This document shows, piece after piece, positions 55,036 to 64,000 of a stretch of DNA of 64,000 bases (the stretch's first letter is position 1; every line of letters starts with the position of its first letter). Where the stretch lies: positions 1 through 64,000 of the forward strand of contig JAJTUP010000121.1 of the NCBI GenBank assembly GCA_021399435.1. The letters run 5' to 3'. Source of the stretch: Diaporthe sp. PMI_573 (taxonomy: Eukaryota > Ascomycota > Sordariomycetes > Diaporthales > Diaporthaceae). The position numbers were made by a program, and so were the translations under genes. A model generated the notes under the pieces. The model saw only the letters and a program-made list of their open reading frames with translations, was not told where the DNA came from and did no database searches.

Positions 55036-56170
55036 TTATGGTGATCCGTTAGAACCGTGATAGGCTCTTGAACCCCTTCTAGGTACTGTCTCTAGTGGCG
55101 AAAACTTTCCACAATTGCGCCGAGTTCTTTGTCGTACATAGTCCAGTTGATTTCGGCCCCTGAGAATTTCTTTGACCAAAAAGCGATTGGGTGCCAAATA
55201 GCCTTGCCGTCGGTGAGATGCCGTTGGGATACAACTGCGGCCGAGGCGCCGTCCGAGGCGTCGCACTCGATTCGGATAGGGAGCGTAGGGTCGTAGTGTC
55301 GGAGTAATGGGGCCTGAAGAAACTTGGTCTTCAACTCATCAAAGGCATTTCGGGCCGCCAGGTTCTCAAAGGCGTGGAGATCAACTCCACCTGGTTTTCG
55401 TCCTCTTTTCATCCCCTTCAGGAGGTTGTTTAGGGGACGGGTAATCTTTGAATAGCCCTCGATAAACCTTCGATAGAAATTGCAAAAACCCAGAAAAACT
55501 TGAATGTCGCGAAATGTCTTGGGGATCGGCCATTCCCTAATAGTCTGAACGCGATCAGGGTCCATTCGCACCCGCTTCGCGACAATGACAAACCTAAGAA
55601 CTCAACATTCTCCTGGAAAAATGTACACTTCTTGGTGTTGCCAAACAGGGAGGCCGTCAAAAGGCGGTCAATGATAGTTCGTAAGTGCTTCTCGTGCTCT
55701 TCTGCATCCTTTGAAAACACCAAAATATCGTCTAGATAAACAATCGCATATACATCGATACAATCTCCTAAGACTTCGGCAATAAAAGATTGAAAAGTCG
55801 CTGGGGCGTTGGTTAATCCAAACGGCACCACCCGAAACTCATAATGACCATAGCGTGTACGAAAAGCAGTCTTCCATTCGTCGCCTTCTCGTATGCGGAT
55901 CCGGTGATAAGCGTCAGTGAGATCAATTTTTGAAAAGTACTGGGCGCCTGACAAGCGGTCCAGAATCTCTGACACCAAAGGTAGCGGGTAGCGGTTCTTT
56001 ACCGTAATTTCGTTCAATGCTCGATAGTCAACACACAAGCGAAGGGTCCCGTCTTTTTTAGGCGCGAATAGGATCGGTGCAATAGAGGTTTTAAAGACAG
56101 CATGCCTTTTAGGGATATATACTTGGTATGTTGAATGGCTTTTGCCATATGGCGTAATGTACGTACGTAC
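55036..56170 (-). pseudogene. Ty3/gypsy reverse transcriptase-RNase H remnant
   Basis: Minus strand. Reverse transcriptase from about 56.13 kb: [44 protein letters not shown], and catalytic YLDD in [13 protein letters not shown] one-base shift near 55.57 kb leads to the frame with [25 protein letters not shown], then the RNase H part IRIECDASDGASAAVVSQ and YDKELGAIVESFRH. That frame ends in TAG where the conserved Trp of RH-W-R-Y-LEG should be (RIP-type), with further stops beyond. No gag, protease or integrase adjoins. Confidence 0.88.
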
Positions 56171-56486
56171 GTTTCTGTGCAATTGGTTCTGAATTCGTTG
56201 ATGTCTGTCTGAACTATGAAACAAGCGGGGAAGCTCGCACGCAGACCTAAGGGGTCTGAATGCCCTTCCTTGCTGGATTAGTCATCCTCCCTAGCCAAGA
56301 TGGCTATGTGCGATCAGCCTCAGTGCTATTCCAACATGGTATGTATTATTCCCTAATACTGCTAATAAATAGCCCGTTTCAGTCCTAGGGGCCAGTTTAT
56401 AGCCCTTTGGACGCTTTTCTTCGGGTAGGAAGACCTCACAGCGAGCCCCTATAACTGTTAAACGGAAACGCTTGTGTGGGCGCTGC
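56171..56486. other. No recognisable gene
   Basis: Spacer between the pol remnant and the solo LTR. Confidence 0.35.
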
Positions 56487-56699
56487 TGTGGCGGTTGTCA
56501 CCAGTAGACGGGCTGACACCACCACAAGGTGCTCGCAGGGGGTTGGCCCCTGCGACAGGCACGGACCACGGTTATTAAACTTCTCCAACGCGTCGCACAT
56601 CGCGAGTTTCTTTTCTTTCTTCTCCTCTCCTCAAGCTTAGAATCTTCGTACGTAGTGCCAATACAACAGCTTCCATGCTGGACATTGCTGGCCGTTACA
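56487..56699 (+). repeat. LTR related to the one at 33.3 kb
   Basis: A 213-bp sequence, TGTGGCGGTTGTCACC ... GGCCGTTACA, nearly collinear with the reverse complement of 33314-33525 (shared central blocks around TTTAATAAC..CGCGTCGCACATCGCGAG). Sense is plus, opposite to the neighbouring pol remnant, so it is an independent insertion; no matching 5-bp duplication is visible. Confidence 0.75.
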
Positions 56700-57244
56700 G
56701 TGTCTCTGCACCAAAAAGTGGTGGACGAAATCGGGGGGTGGCTGAGATCTGGGCCGGGCACGTTAGTCATAAAATTGGGTGCGGCATCCATTTTTTTGGG
56801 TGCGAATATCCTCTTTCATTTGAAATCGTTAAACTTTATTGGCATGGAAACAAAAAAGACAAACAGCTTTACTGATATTGATGGCACTCCAGGCCGAGGA
56901 ACATTAGATTGTGGTACTGAGGCCCTATACGGCCACGCCGACCAACTTACTTCAATGGACGGCTTCCCGATGACAAAGCCGAAAGGTCATCGCAAGGCGT
57001 TGACGGCTTGCTAACTTCTAGATGAATATGGCAATCGCATCGTAAAGCATATTACCCGCGAGGACAGGCCGACTAGAACTGGACAGATTATGAAAACTAC
57101 CACTCATTGTCTCCTTGCAGCGGATATTTGCCGCAATTTGACCCAGGAGACCAATCACAAGGCGGTCAACACACATTAAGTAGAGCAAAGCTTTAATTAG
57201 GATGAGGAATATAAAGACACTATCTTCATTCTATATCTAGCTAT
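56700..57244. other. No recognisable gene
   Basis: Mixed composition, short frames only. Confidence 0.4.
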
Positions 57245-57803
57245 CAATATTGAGCACGTCCAGAACTGGTTTCCTTGGCCGCTGGTGGCGTTGATGCTAA
57301 ACTCTTTGTCGATCAACTTTCAAAATCATCAACGCATCGAGTCTGAAGAATTTCCTCGGCCAAGCGACAGGCCTCTGCCGGAGGATTGGTGTCTCCGAGG
57401 TCTCCTCTGGACCGATAAGCTCTTCCCGTCTGACTGGTTCACTAGCGACAAGGTTGATGATGACGAGAAGACCTTTGAGCTTGCTTCCATGACCGAGCAG
57501 AGGAAAGAACGAGTGCTTTGGCTGGGCTACCACTTGGCCCTTACTGGCAAGTGGCTGACCTACGACAAGCAAAGGAAGCAATTCAGTGCAACTCCTGAGT
57601 TCCAGAAAGAGTACCCGGTACGCGACGAAAGCGAGGATGCCATTCTATCCGGAAAATAGGGTTCTGTGTCACGGTCACCAAGCACCAGCAGTACAACAAC
57701 GTTCGAGCAAGACACCGAGATTTCGATGACTGAAAAGGATATTGTCGGCACGCCAACCGTCGATGATAATGTCTCTATGATCACAGAGAAGGCGGACTCT
57801 TGA
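57245..57803 (+). pseudogene. EST1/SMG-type protein C-terminal fragment
   Basis: The plus-strand frame has WFPWPLVALMLNSL, then RPLPEDWCLRGLLW, LFPSDWF, KVDDDEKTFELASM and ERVLWLGYHLALTGKWLTYD, in the order found near the C-terminus of fungal EST1-like proteins (the LPEDW-RGLLW block is distinctive). An in-frame TAG at 57657-57659 (CAG to TAG type) separates it from a Ser/Thr-rich tail ending at a TGA near 57803. No start, TPR region or PIN domain is present. It runs tail-to-tail with the BAH-PHD gene. Confidence 0.6.
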
Positions 57804-57898
57804 GTTCATATGTTTGTCAATAGGTGTCATTACCTTCAACTACTCGCGGTTAAAAAGCGGTTGCAGTGGTTCAAAATGCATACACACGTAGAGGGAGC

Positions 57899-59108
57899 CT
57901 AGTGAATATGACTATTGCAAAGGATGCATTTGAGCTCTTCCGTCCAGCTCTTCTTACATCCTGCCCTCTGTTCTGTGATCCTGAAAACGTTCTCATCGAC
58001 AATCAAGCTCACATCGTAGCGGCCCTCGTGTTTTCGCCCGCGCCCGACCTTGCGGACAGATGCTGTCGACCTCCAGTCTCCCAGAGCCTTTCTCTCTCTA
58101 CCTGTAACTTTATGGTTTTTCCGAATACCCAATGTCTTACATGTTTCCTTCAGGAATTGATCCATCAGGCACTCCTCATGGAGCCACTCCTTGCATGCAG
58201 GACACTCGATCATCTGTCTGTCAGGATTCTCGGGTTGCTTGCACATGCAGAACCTCCTGACCGCCTATCATATTTTCAGTTTATGTTTCTTGATCATTAA
58301 GCCGCCGCGATGCTCACCGAGACCTCTTGGTCTTGAATGTTGAAGGCTTGTCTCCAGTAGAGAGCACTCTGGACTTGATCGTCGTTGTCGTCGACAAATT
58401 GATTGACCGTCGCCTTCTGGGTAACTGATTGCACATTGATTATGTCCACTGTACCGAAGGGTTAGTGCCAGACCGTTCGGTTTTCTTTCATTCAAGCACC
58501 CACTGTGGTTAGACGCGATCAGCTCATCCTTTCCATGGTACGGTTGGCGGCCCTGGATTTTTTTCCCGCAATTGTCGTTACATTCGGGGAGCTCGTCTGG
58601 CGAGTACATCCAGCAGACACGAGCGTAGACATGCCGTTCATCGCTTGCGCGAACCTCCAAAATGCGTGCAACCCATTCCTCCCCTTTGTTGGCCGAAGAC
58701 CTCTGGTAGTCAAGGCTGTTTTCGTTTGAGACGAGGACATAGTCGTCAATTAAGTATTTGCAATCATTTACTAATATCAATTGGGTTAGAGTGTTGTATC
58801 AGCTGCCTAGTCATAACGGGACATATACAAACGAAGGAATTGTAACGACGCATGTTGCACCACGTCTTTTTCGGCTCAACTTTATAGTGGATATCCATGG
58901 AGTTGAAGCTGCTGAAGGCGGCGGATAGTGTGAAAGGAGATACTTGAACGGGGATATCATCACTGCCGTTCTCGGCGTTGTCGCTGCTCCTCTTTCGTCT
59001 CTTCTTCTTGTTCCAGCTTTTGTTGGTATCGATATGCAATACTGAAAATTGACAGTCAGCCATATTGGTCTCGCTGAGTGCATGAGTTTGATTACTCAAG
59101 GCGGCCAT
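57899..59108 (-). CDS. BAH-PHD chromatin reader (EPR-1/BP1-like), 347 aa
   Basis: Exons on the minus strand: 59108-58829, 58770-58504, 58448-58318, 58264-57899. Introns of 58, 55 and 53 bp, all GT-AG, join in frame. Seen: a Lys/Arg-rich N-terminus (NKKKRRKR, a likely nuclear signal); a BAH domain from VEPKKTWCNMRRYNSF through YVLVSNE, EWVARILEVRA and VYARVCWMYSPDEL to IASNHMDIINVQSV; then a PHD-type finger MCKQPENPDRQMIECPACKEWLHEEC whose last CxxC pair (LKCILC) follows a basic insert at the very end. This architecture is that of Neurospora EPR-1, which reads H3K27me3 in facultative heterochromatin (known for the family); the histone specificity of this copy is inferred. The frame is fully open, although surrounding elements are dead. 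Confidence 0.85.
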
Positions 59109-59724
59109 GGTAGCAATGGTTGGGAGCCAAGGATGGCGCCAGGGTGATGGTCGATGTGGCACCAGGCCCAAGTGATGGCGACAGATTCCCCCAGTGGCTG
59201 AGTTCGAGAGATGTGCACGACGAAAACCGCACAAGAGTGCGGAGTGCAGAGGGAGTTATAGCGTGGTGGTTGCCAAGAACCCCGCCCAGCCCCATCTTTC
59301 TCAGACAATCTATTGGTTCTAAGGTTGGTGCTTATGCAGCACTGGAGAAGCTCTCGGAAGTGACCCTGGCCTTCTAAAAGCAGGCGTTTCGGATGACCAC
59401 CTTGTTTGCCCAACAATCTACGCAGCGATTCTAGCGACAGCTCCAGGGCTTTAGACCTGCAATGGAACGGGTCAAGATCTTGACGGCGGCGCGCGCACCA
59501 TCGATATGTACGATTATCCCCCTGAGAAGCATTTCCTGGACTCTGGAAGTTGCGCTCGTCAAAGGCCAACATAACGACAGGCCTTTCCAGACATCTACAG
59601 CTGCAACCAATTAGAGCGCTTGGCTCTCCAGCCTGGAACACCACAGACGTAAAGCCACGCACCCACCGTCTAGCTCTCTCCTGGATCGCACTGCTCTACA
59701 GGGCCTTGAGGAAACAGCCCCCAC
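59109..59724. other. No recognisable gene
   Basis: A 188-codon minus-strand frame (59662-59096) overlaps the BAH-PHD start but shows no motif; I treat it as chance. The promoter of the BAH-PHD gene should lie here. Confidence 0.35.
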
Positions 59725-59925
59725 ATGGCGGTCGCTTGTCTCCTCTATTCCGCGGGTATCGAAATTCAATCCCTTGCGTCTGAGGTGCTAAAACGCGAAG
59801 AAGATGACTTACAGCATTGGCGACAAAAAGGTCCTGTCAGGAAACTCCATAATGTCATTCGCTTTATCAGAGCTCACCTCAACAAAGCAAAGCATTCAAG
59901 CAGATTGCTCACAAGGTGTCTGCGT
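59725..59925 (+). pseudogene. hAT transposase internal fragment
   Basis: The plus-strand frame encodes EEDDLQHWRQKGPVRKLHNV, the helical block (W..KGP..KLHN) found mid-protein in the other hATs here (FGPFGKLHN at 23.0 kb; WRRKGPIGKLHN at 35.2 kb). It is cut on both sides, on the right by the polypurine tract and LTR. Confidence 0.6.
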
Positions 59926-60143
59926 TTTGGAGGGGGGTAGTGTGACGGCAGCCACGGTCAAGCAAACCCTGGCCGTCACAAGGCCCTAACCCTGAGCACC
60001 ACAGTTGCGTCAAGACTTTTACGCAGTCCAGGGATCGCATGAGCTTCGCTCTCCCTTTTTCCTTCTTTCTCTTTAGCTTAGAATATTCGTTGATAGCGCC
60101 AATAGACCCAGCTCCCATGCTGCATCTCGTGCTGGCCGTGACA
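59926..60143 (+). repeat. Polypurine tract plus LTR
   Basis: GGAGGGGGGTAG (ending 59940) followed by a 203-bp LTR, TGTGACGGCAGCC ... GGCCGTGACA (59941-60143). It is the reverse-complement relative of the solo LTR at 27952-28149. Only about 15 bp of internal sequence remain. Confidence 0.8.
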
Positions 60144-60489
60144 TCTAAAACGGGGATATTTGTATATAATTAAACGGATTCTGTACGTATTCTGATATGT
60201 AATCGGGTATCTCGTGTGTAAGACTAGTGTAGGTAGCCTCTACAGCCTTCTGTTTAAAACCTAGCATTAGAATTCGCCCCGTAGACCACCATTTCCCACC
60301 GCCCCAGACTAGGCCGGACCTTCGCCAGGGCTGTTTCATAACCTTTGTCATAAAGGCTCTTCCGCTCGTGGCCGTATGCATTAGTACACGACCCGCCGGA
60401 TGCTCTCAATGCCTTCTCGAGTGTTTGTCACGAGTATAATAGGCCATCAGACCACGTAGGTCTTGAGACTGCTAATTAACAGAGAAAGG
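60144..60489. other. No recognisable gene
   Basis: A minus-strand frame (60381-60145) has WWSTGRILMLGFKQKAVEAT but no known motif; it might be a second exon of the secreted-type ORF next to it. Confidence 0.3.
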
Positions 60490-60813
60490 TTACTCTCTAC
60501 CTATCGATAGAAATGTTCCGTAACACAACCCATCCTGCTGCCCAATAACCGACTGCCCACTGGCATCGACGGCGCCCTGGATGTAGCATGCGAGGCGGGC
60601 GGAGACGTCGTCGTGGAGCATCTTGTCCCTTATTGCTGACGCGAAATACAGATAACTTTTTACGTGGAAGATCCCCAGTTCCATGATTGCCGATATGTTG
60701 CATGGCCATCCCAAATATATGATAGCGAAGGGAGACAACGGCTCTCGGTTTTGCGCCTGACTTAGCAGGAGGAACAACAGAATTAGCTAATAGAAAGGCC
60801 GGAGGCAAGCCAT
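60490..60813 (-). pseudogene. Small secreted-type ORF with a stop in its signal peptide
   Basis: From an ATG at about 60813 (minus): MACLRPFY, then TAG, then LILLFLLLSQAQNREP, which would be a signal peptide if the TAG were CAG. The rest (WPCNISAIMELGIF, ARLACYIQGAVDA, GLCYGTF) has three cysteines and ends at 60490. Family unknown. Confidence 0.4.
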
Positions 60814-61059
60814 TAGTTACATAAGATCTGTTGGCAGATTTCTAGGCCCGGCTGACTGCTTCCTAGGAACTCGTTGGGCTACTTGAATTGGGCTCGACTG
60901 TCTCGCTTGCTTTGACTTACATGCTCCTCACCTTATTGCGACTTTTGAACTCGTCCTATTGAAAAATATCACTAGCTATAGTCGGTTACCAAGTCTGCCT
61001 TCCTACTATAGAAGAAAATCGTCCGTGGTAGGAGACGGTACAAAACCCGAATGTGTCTA
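60814..61059. terminator. 3' flank of the second ligase gene
   Basis: Non-coding; AT-rich patches downstream of the ligase stop on the minus strand are compatible with a 3' end region, but no specific signal is assigned. Confidence 0.25.
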
Positions 61060-64000
61060 TCAATCCCTGATCTCATCAATACACCCAAAATAATGCCTCC
61101 TCCAAACCTCCTCCCTGTTCGCACCCGTCCTGGCCGTCTGCCTCGTGCCTCCATCATTACTCCTTCGGTTTCTCCTCTCCTCCTCCGTGACGGCCTCCAG
61201 AAGCCGCCAATCATATGCAGAAACAACCTCCACCCGACCATCCCGCCTGCGCAACGGTCTGGACTCAAGCTCTCGCAGGAACGCGCTTGTGGCCTGGCTG
61301 CGGTGGCGTTCCACAAGCACGAGCCTCCGGTGTCTCACTCTGGCACCAGCCTGGGCCACCTGGGAGGCGAGCCATGACGGAATGTCGGTGAAGACGCCGC
61401 TGACACCGTGAACTGGTAGTAGGTCCTCGGTGAGCAGGGGCATGTTGGCGATGCATTGGGAGAGAAGCACAAGGGTGTCCGCCAAGGCGCATGCACCACC
61501 GGCATACCCGCACGACACAGCCGAAGAACTCTGAGGCCGGGTAGGGCATGGGTTAGATAGTGTCGGAGCTGTTGGTAGAGGCAGTACAGAGCTGTTAATG
61601 TCTTTAGCGTCATGTTCTGTCGCACCACTCGGCAGGCGCGGCAATGTGGGTGTAGGGAGATCCCCTTGGGAGGATGGCACCGACGTGATATCTTCAAGCT
61701 GCTGGCGCTGGCTGCGCTGGCTATTAGACAGCGTCGGGGATGTCAAATCGATAGTCTCTGGTTCTTTTCTCCTTGACTTTGTTGGACGCGGTGAACCTGA
61801 AAGTGGCTTTCCGTGTCTCTTGCGAGATGACTGGTCAGTTGACCGTCTCTCAGCCGGGTTGGAGCCCACCTCGACTGCAGACAACGTGGGAGGTGTCTGC
61901 AATCCTGGTATGGCTGGGGATTGTTTGATGTTGTGTTTCGGCGTTCTTTTCTGAGAGTCAGATGTACTCGCCGTCGTCTCTGACCACTGACTCTCTTGCA
62001 ACGTCGCCTTCCACGTCTTTGGTTCGGCTTCCTCTAAAGCATCAATCCAACGCCTCAACTCTTGGTTATCTTCCCTTTCTGGACACTTCAGTTCTTCCTC
62101 TGCAAGTACTTGCAACTCTTGGAAAGTGAGACAATCCTTGAAGGTCCTGTCGGGGTGGATCTTTGAAATATAGGGAAATCGTAAACTGTAGAACCCCGTG
62201 TCGGATTCCTTATGGAAGGAGAAGCAGGTCATCTCGAACGCTGCCGGTTCGGTGAAGGCCATAGTGATCTTCCTTCCCTGAGCAATACCGGGTGGCACAT
62301 TGAGTATTGGTGCCTTGTCGCCACCCAAGGGTACCATTTCCGTGAGCCACGTCCTCCACAAGGTGTCCATCACTGTAGCGCTGACCTCAACCTCGTTCAC
62401 TATCGTGAACTCAGGCCTGGCGTCCCACCGTTCAACAGCCTCTTTGTTCGTGAGGCAACCGAGATAAAAATGGGTGTATTTGACCGTTGGCATTTTGAGT
62501 ATTTTGGCTCGGGTAGGGCAATAGCGGCCGCTCACCACAGCTAGGTCGCCAACCTCCCCCATGCCCTTGATATATCCCTTTTTGAGCGTCACGCAGCAGG
62601 ATGCATACCTCCGCTTATTGCGTCCAAAGCTAAAGTATGGCTCATCAGGCTTGAGCACAAGCCCCTCTTCCCGTCTGACAATACAAGAGGCAAAGGCTTC
62701 TTTGAGGTCTTCCGCAGCGACCCGTGAAGAGAAATTGACGATCTGCCTCTGAACGAGTGCCGCTCGCCCAGTCTGACACTGCACCAATTTTGAGAGCCGG
62801 GAAAACCTTGCGGAGTGTCGAACGTTGAGAAACGACTCGTCGTCCACGCGCAGGACATCGTAGTAGACAATCATCAAGTGCTCCCATTCATGAGCCTGAC
62901 TGTCCTCGCCGGTGCCGATAAACCATCCAGATCTGCTGATATGTTTCCGTAATTTGTCGAAACTTAGGATTCTCTGCTCCCTGTCGCTATACACGACAAC
63001 CTCGCCTTCGAGGATACAGCTTTGTTTAAACTTACACCAGGAAGTGCCCAACCCCAAAGAATTTTCGATGACACCGTGCAGTTTTTTCTTATCTTGAGTA
63101 CTATCTTTGCCACTCTTCGAGAATATTTGTATGCGGTCTGAGCCCCTCGAGAGGTCAATATGGATTTGGCAATATTCGCCATCCATTTTGTTCTCAACAC
63201 TCATAAAGCCCTTGCCCATCTCAAGACAATGCTTGATGCTGCGGCCTTTCAGCCACGTCTGGCGGCCGACTTTGACGCCGATTTGAGGTTTGAAAAGTCT
63301 TGGGAGGTCTTCGGAGTCCATCTCTCTGAATGTAACACGGCTGCGTTCTTGCTCCAGCAGCCGAGTCGCAACGGTGAAGTCATCGTGTATCCTCATAATG
63401 GTAGGCAAGAGGCGATGACAGCGAGCGTATACTGATTGTTCCGGGACGATAACCGGTAGGAAGCTTTTGAGTATTAATCTCGTGGCCCATTTTGCCTCTT
63501 TTGCGGTAAATCTGCGGAAAAGCGTTTCAAGAGGCCCATCATGCTTCGTCTTGGAGGGCTCAGTGAACAGGTTGCCCGAAGACCTCACTGACGGTGCACT
63601 AAACGAATTCTTGGCTGCCAAGACATGAAGGAGAGCGTCAATCTCTTCCACCGTTATAGTGGAATTTCGCACGCTTGGGGTTTGCTGGAGAATCTCCTCT
63701 GCACATTGCGCAAGGTCGAGGCCGGATCCCGGGATCGTCCATCTGCTCAACTCCTTGACCCTGGAGTGACCGAGTCCACATGCTCGCGCGATCTTTGGCT
63801 GGAGGCTCCTTTCTTTTATGCCGAATACCCGGTCTGTGCGCCTTTCTGGTAGCAACGTCGACAGCAGAGCGCACTGGTCTGTACCGTCATCGTCCAGCTC
63901 TTGTTGATATCGCGCAAACCAGTCATCGACGATTGCTTCTTCTCCGCGTTTGCCTCGCCTGCGACTGATGTCGTTCTCAAGGCTCTGCAAAAGCTCGCAC
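61060..64000 (-). CDS. ATP-dependent DNA ligase paralogue, intronless, 5' end off the window
   Basis: One uninterrupted frame of about 980 codons runs off the right edge. The visible start (CELLQSLEND) aligns with CDLLQRLDGN, eight residues from the start of the paralogue at 8.7-11.5 kb, so only about ten residues are missing. Seen: motif I KMDG within ENKMDGEYCQIHID (visible residue about 268), LEGEVVVYSD (III), EHLMIVYYDVL (IIIa), EGLVLKPDEPY (IV), CCVTLKKGYI (V), FPYISKIHPDRTF, a Ser/Pro-rich stretch, then a C-terminal region with GVFTDIPSWLASQV, RLVLVERHRSQATSAFLREL and VVSAYDWRLLEAV, then VWRRHYFG. That C-terminal region is absent from the other copy. Where the paralogue has five introns this copy has none. 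Catalytic motifs are intact. Confidence 0.9.
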   Translation of the reverse strand, partial: CELLQSLENDISRRRGKRGEEAIVDDWFARYQQELDDDGTDQCALLSTLLPERRTDRVFGIKERSLQPKIARACGLGHSRVKELSRWTIPGSGLDLAQCAEEILQQTPSVRNSTITVEEIDALLHVLAAKNSFSAPSVRSSGNLFTEPSKTKHDGPLETLFRRFTAKEAKWATRLILKSFLPVIVPEQSVYARCHRLLPTIMRIHDDFTVATRLLEQERSRVTFREMDSEDLPRLFKPQIGVKVGRQTWLKGRSIKHCLEMGKGFMSVENKMDGEYCQIHIDLSRGSDRIQIFSKSGKDSTQDKKKLHGVIENSLGLGTSWCKFKQSCILEGEVVVYSDREQRILSFDKLRKHISRSGWFIGTGEDSQAHEWEHLMIVYYDVLRVDDESFLNVRHSARFSRLSKLVQCQTGRAALVQRQIVNFSSRVAAEDLKEAFASCIVRREEGLVLKPDEPYFSFGRNKRRYASCCVTLKKGYIKGMGEVGDLAVVSGRYCPTRAKILKMPTVKYTHFYLGCLTNKEAVERWDARPEFTIVNEVEVSATVMDTLWRTWLTEMVPLGGDKAPILNVPPGIAQGRKITMAFTEPAAFEMTCFSFHKESDTGFYSLRFPYISKIHPDRTFKDCLTFQELQVLAEEELKCPEREDNQELRRWIDALEEAEPKTWKATLQESQWSETTASTSDSQKRTPKHNIKQSPAIPGLQTPPTLSAVEVGSNPAERRSTDQSSRKRHGKPLSGSPRPTKSRRKEPETIDLTSPTLSNSQRSQRQQLEDITSVPSSQGDLPTPTLPRLPSGATEHDAKDINSSVLPLPTAPTLSNPCPTRPQSSSAVSCGYAGGACALADTLVLLSQCIANMPLLTEDLLPVHGVSGVFTDIPSWLASQVAQAGARVRHRRLVLVERHRSQATSAFLRELESRPLRRRDGRVEVVSAYDWRLLEAVTEEERRNRRSNDGGTRQTARTGANREEVWRRHYFGCIDEIRD

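Noticed and set aside
55036..56699. Treating the gypsy pol remnant and the LTR at 56.5 kb as one element
   Set aside because: They have opposite orientations and no primer-binding site or polypurine tract connects them.
59096..59662. 188-codon minus-strand frame upstream of the BAH-PHD gene
   Set aside because: No motif and no good splice join to the BAH-PHD exons, whose own ATG at 59108 fits the family.
1..64000. Starship-type giant transposon (tyrosine-recombinase captain)
   Set aside because: No frame resembling a DUF3435-type recombinase was seen at either end, and none of the usual Starship cargo families were recognised.
1..64000. CRISPR arrays, tRNA or rRNA genes
   Set aside because: No regularly spaced repeats of CRISPR type and no cloverleaf or rRNA signature noticed by eye; a covariance-model scan would be needed to exclude tRNAs.

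Overview
The window reads as an accessory, transposon-rich segment of a filamentous ascomycete (Pezizomycotina, probably Sordariomycetes). The evidence is short 50-110 bp introns with GTATGT-like donors and CTAAC/CTGAC branch points, a conidiation-type con-10 gene, a BAH-PHD chromatin reader, a Fot1/pogo element, a Tad-like LINE, chromodomain Ty3 remnants, and many nonsense codons that all fit C-to-T change (repeat-induced point mutation, RIP). No bacterial-type operons, CRISPR arrays or RNA genes were recognised. Genus cannot be fixed from sequence alone.

Layout. 0-4.4 kb: Rep-helicase gene of a Helitron, cut by the window edge, with one intron and one frameshift. 4.5-8.3 kb: gene-poor, with small repeats and a PLAC8 fragment. 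8.7-11.5 kb: complete six-exon ATP-dependent DNA ligase (minus). 11.7-14.2 kb: apparently intact hAT element inserted just 5' of that ligase. 14.4-21 kb: decayed fragments, a small dsRNA-binding-domain gene and a polytopic membrane protein with a Cys-rich ectodomain. 21.6-24.9 kb: decayed hAT bordered by ATCGATCG arrays. 25.5-27.6 kb: con-10 and an FAD monooxygenase pseudogene. 28-31.2 kb: solo LTR and nested transposon pieces. 31.5-33.2 kb: PD-(D/E)XK nuclease-like gene. 33.3-36.6 kb: Ty3 chromodomain remnant with LTR, a 16-bp minisatellite, and a decayed hAT. 37.6-43.5 kb: complete but RIP-inactivated Fot1/pogo element abutting a LINE with a 1,199-codon ORF. 43.5-49.5 kb: AT-rich block with PAN, glucanase-like and pogo debris. 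49.6-50.7 kb: GDSL esterase of the isoamyl-acetate-hydrolase type. 51.6-56.7 kb: decayed hAT, a second nuclease-like gene with one nonsense codon, gypsy pol and an LTR. 57.2-59.1 kb: EST1-like fragment and an intact BAH-PHD gene. 59.7-60.8 kb: hAT/LTR debris and a small secreted ORF. 61.1-64 kb: a second, intronless DNA ligase running off the window.

How the parts relate. Two kinds of sequence are interleaved: decayed mobile DNA with frameshifts and RIP-type stops, and uninterrupted genes (two ligases, one PD-(D/E)XK protein, BAH-PHD, dsRBD, con-10, esterase, hAT transposase, LINE ORF). The surviving accessory genes are enriched for nucleic-acid and chromatin functions. No operon-like coupling is visible; any joint role is inference. 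The points most worth following are the intron-rich versus intronless ligase paralogues at the two ends, the intact H3K27me3-reader-type BAH-PHD copy among transposons, and hAT lineages that each carry their own short-motif subterminal array.
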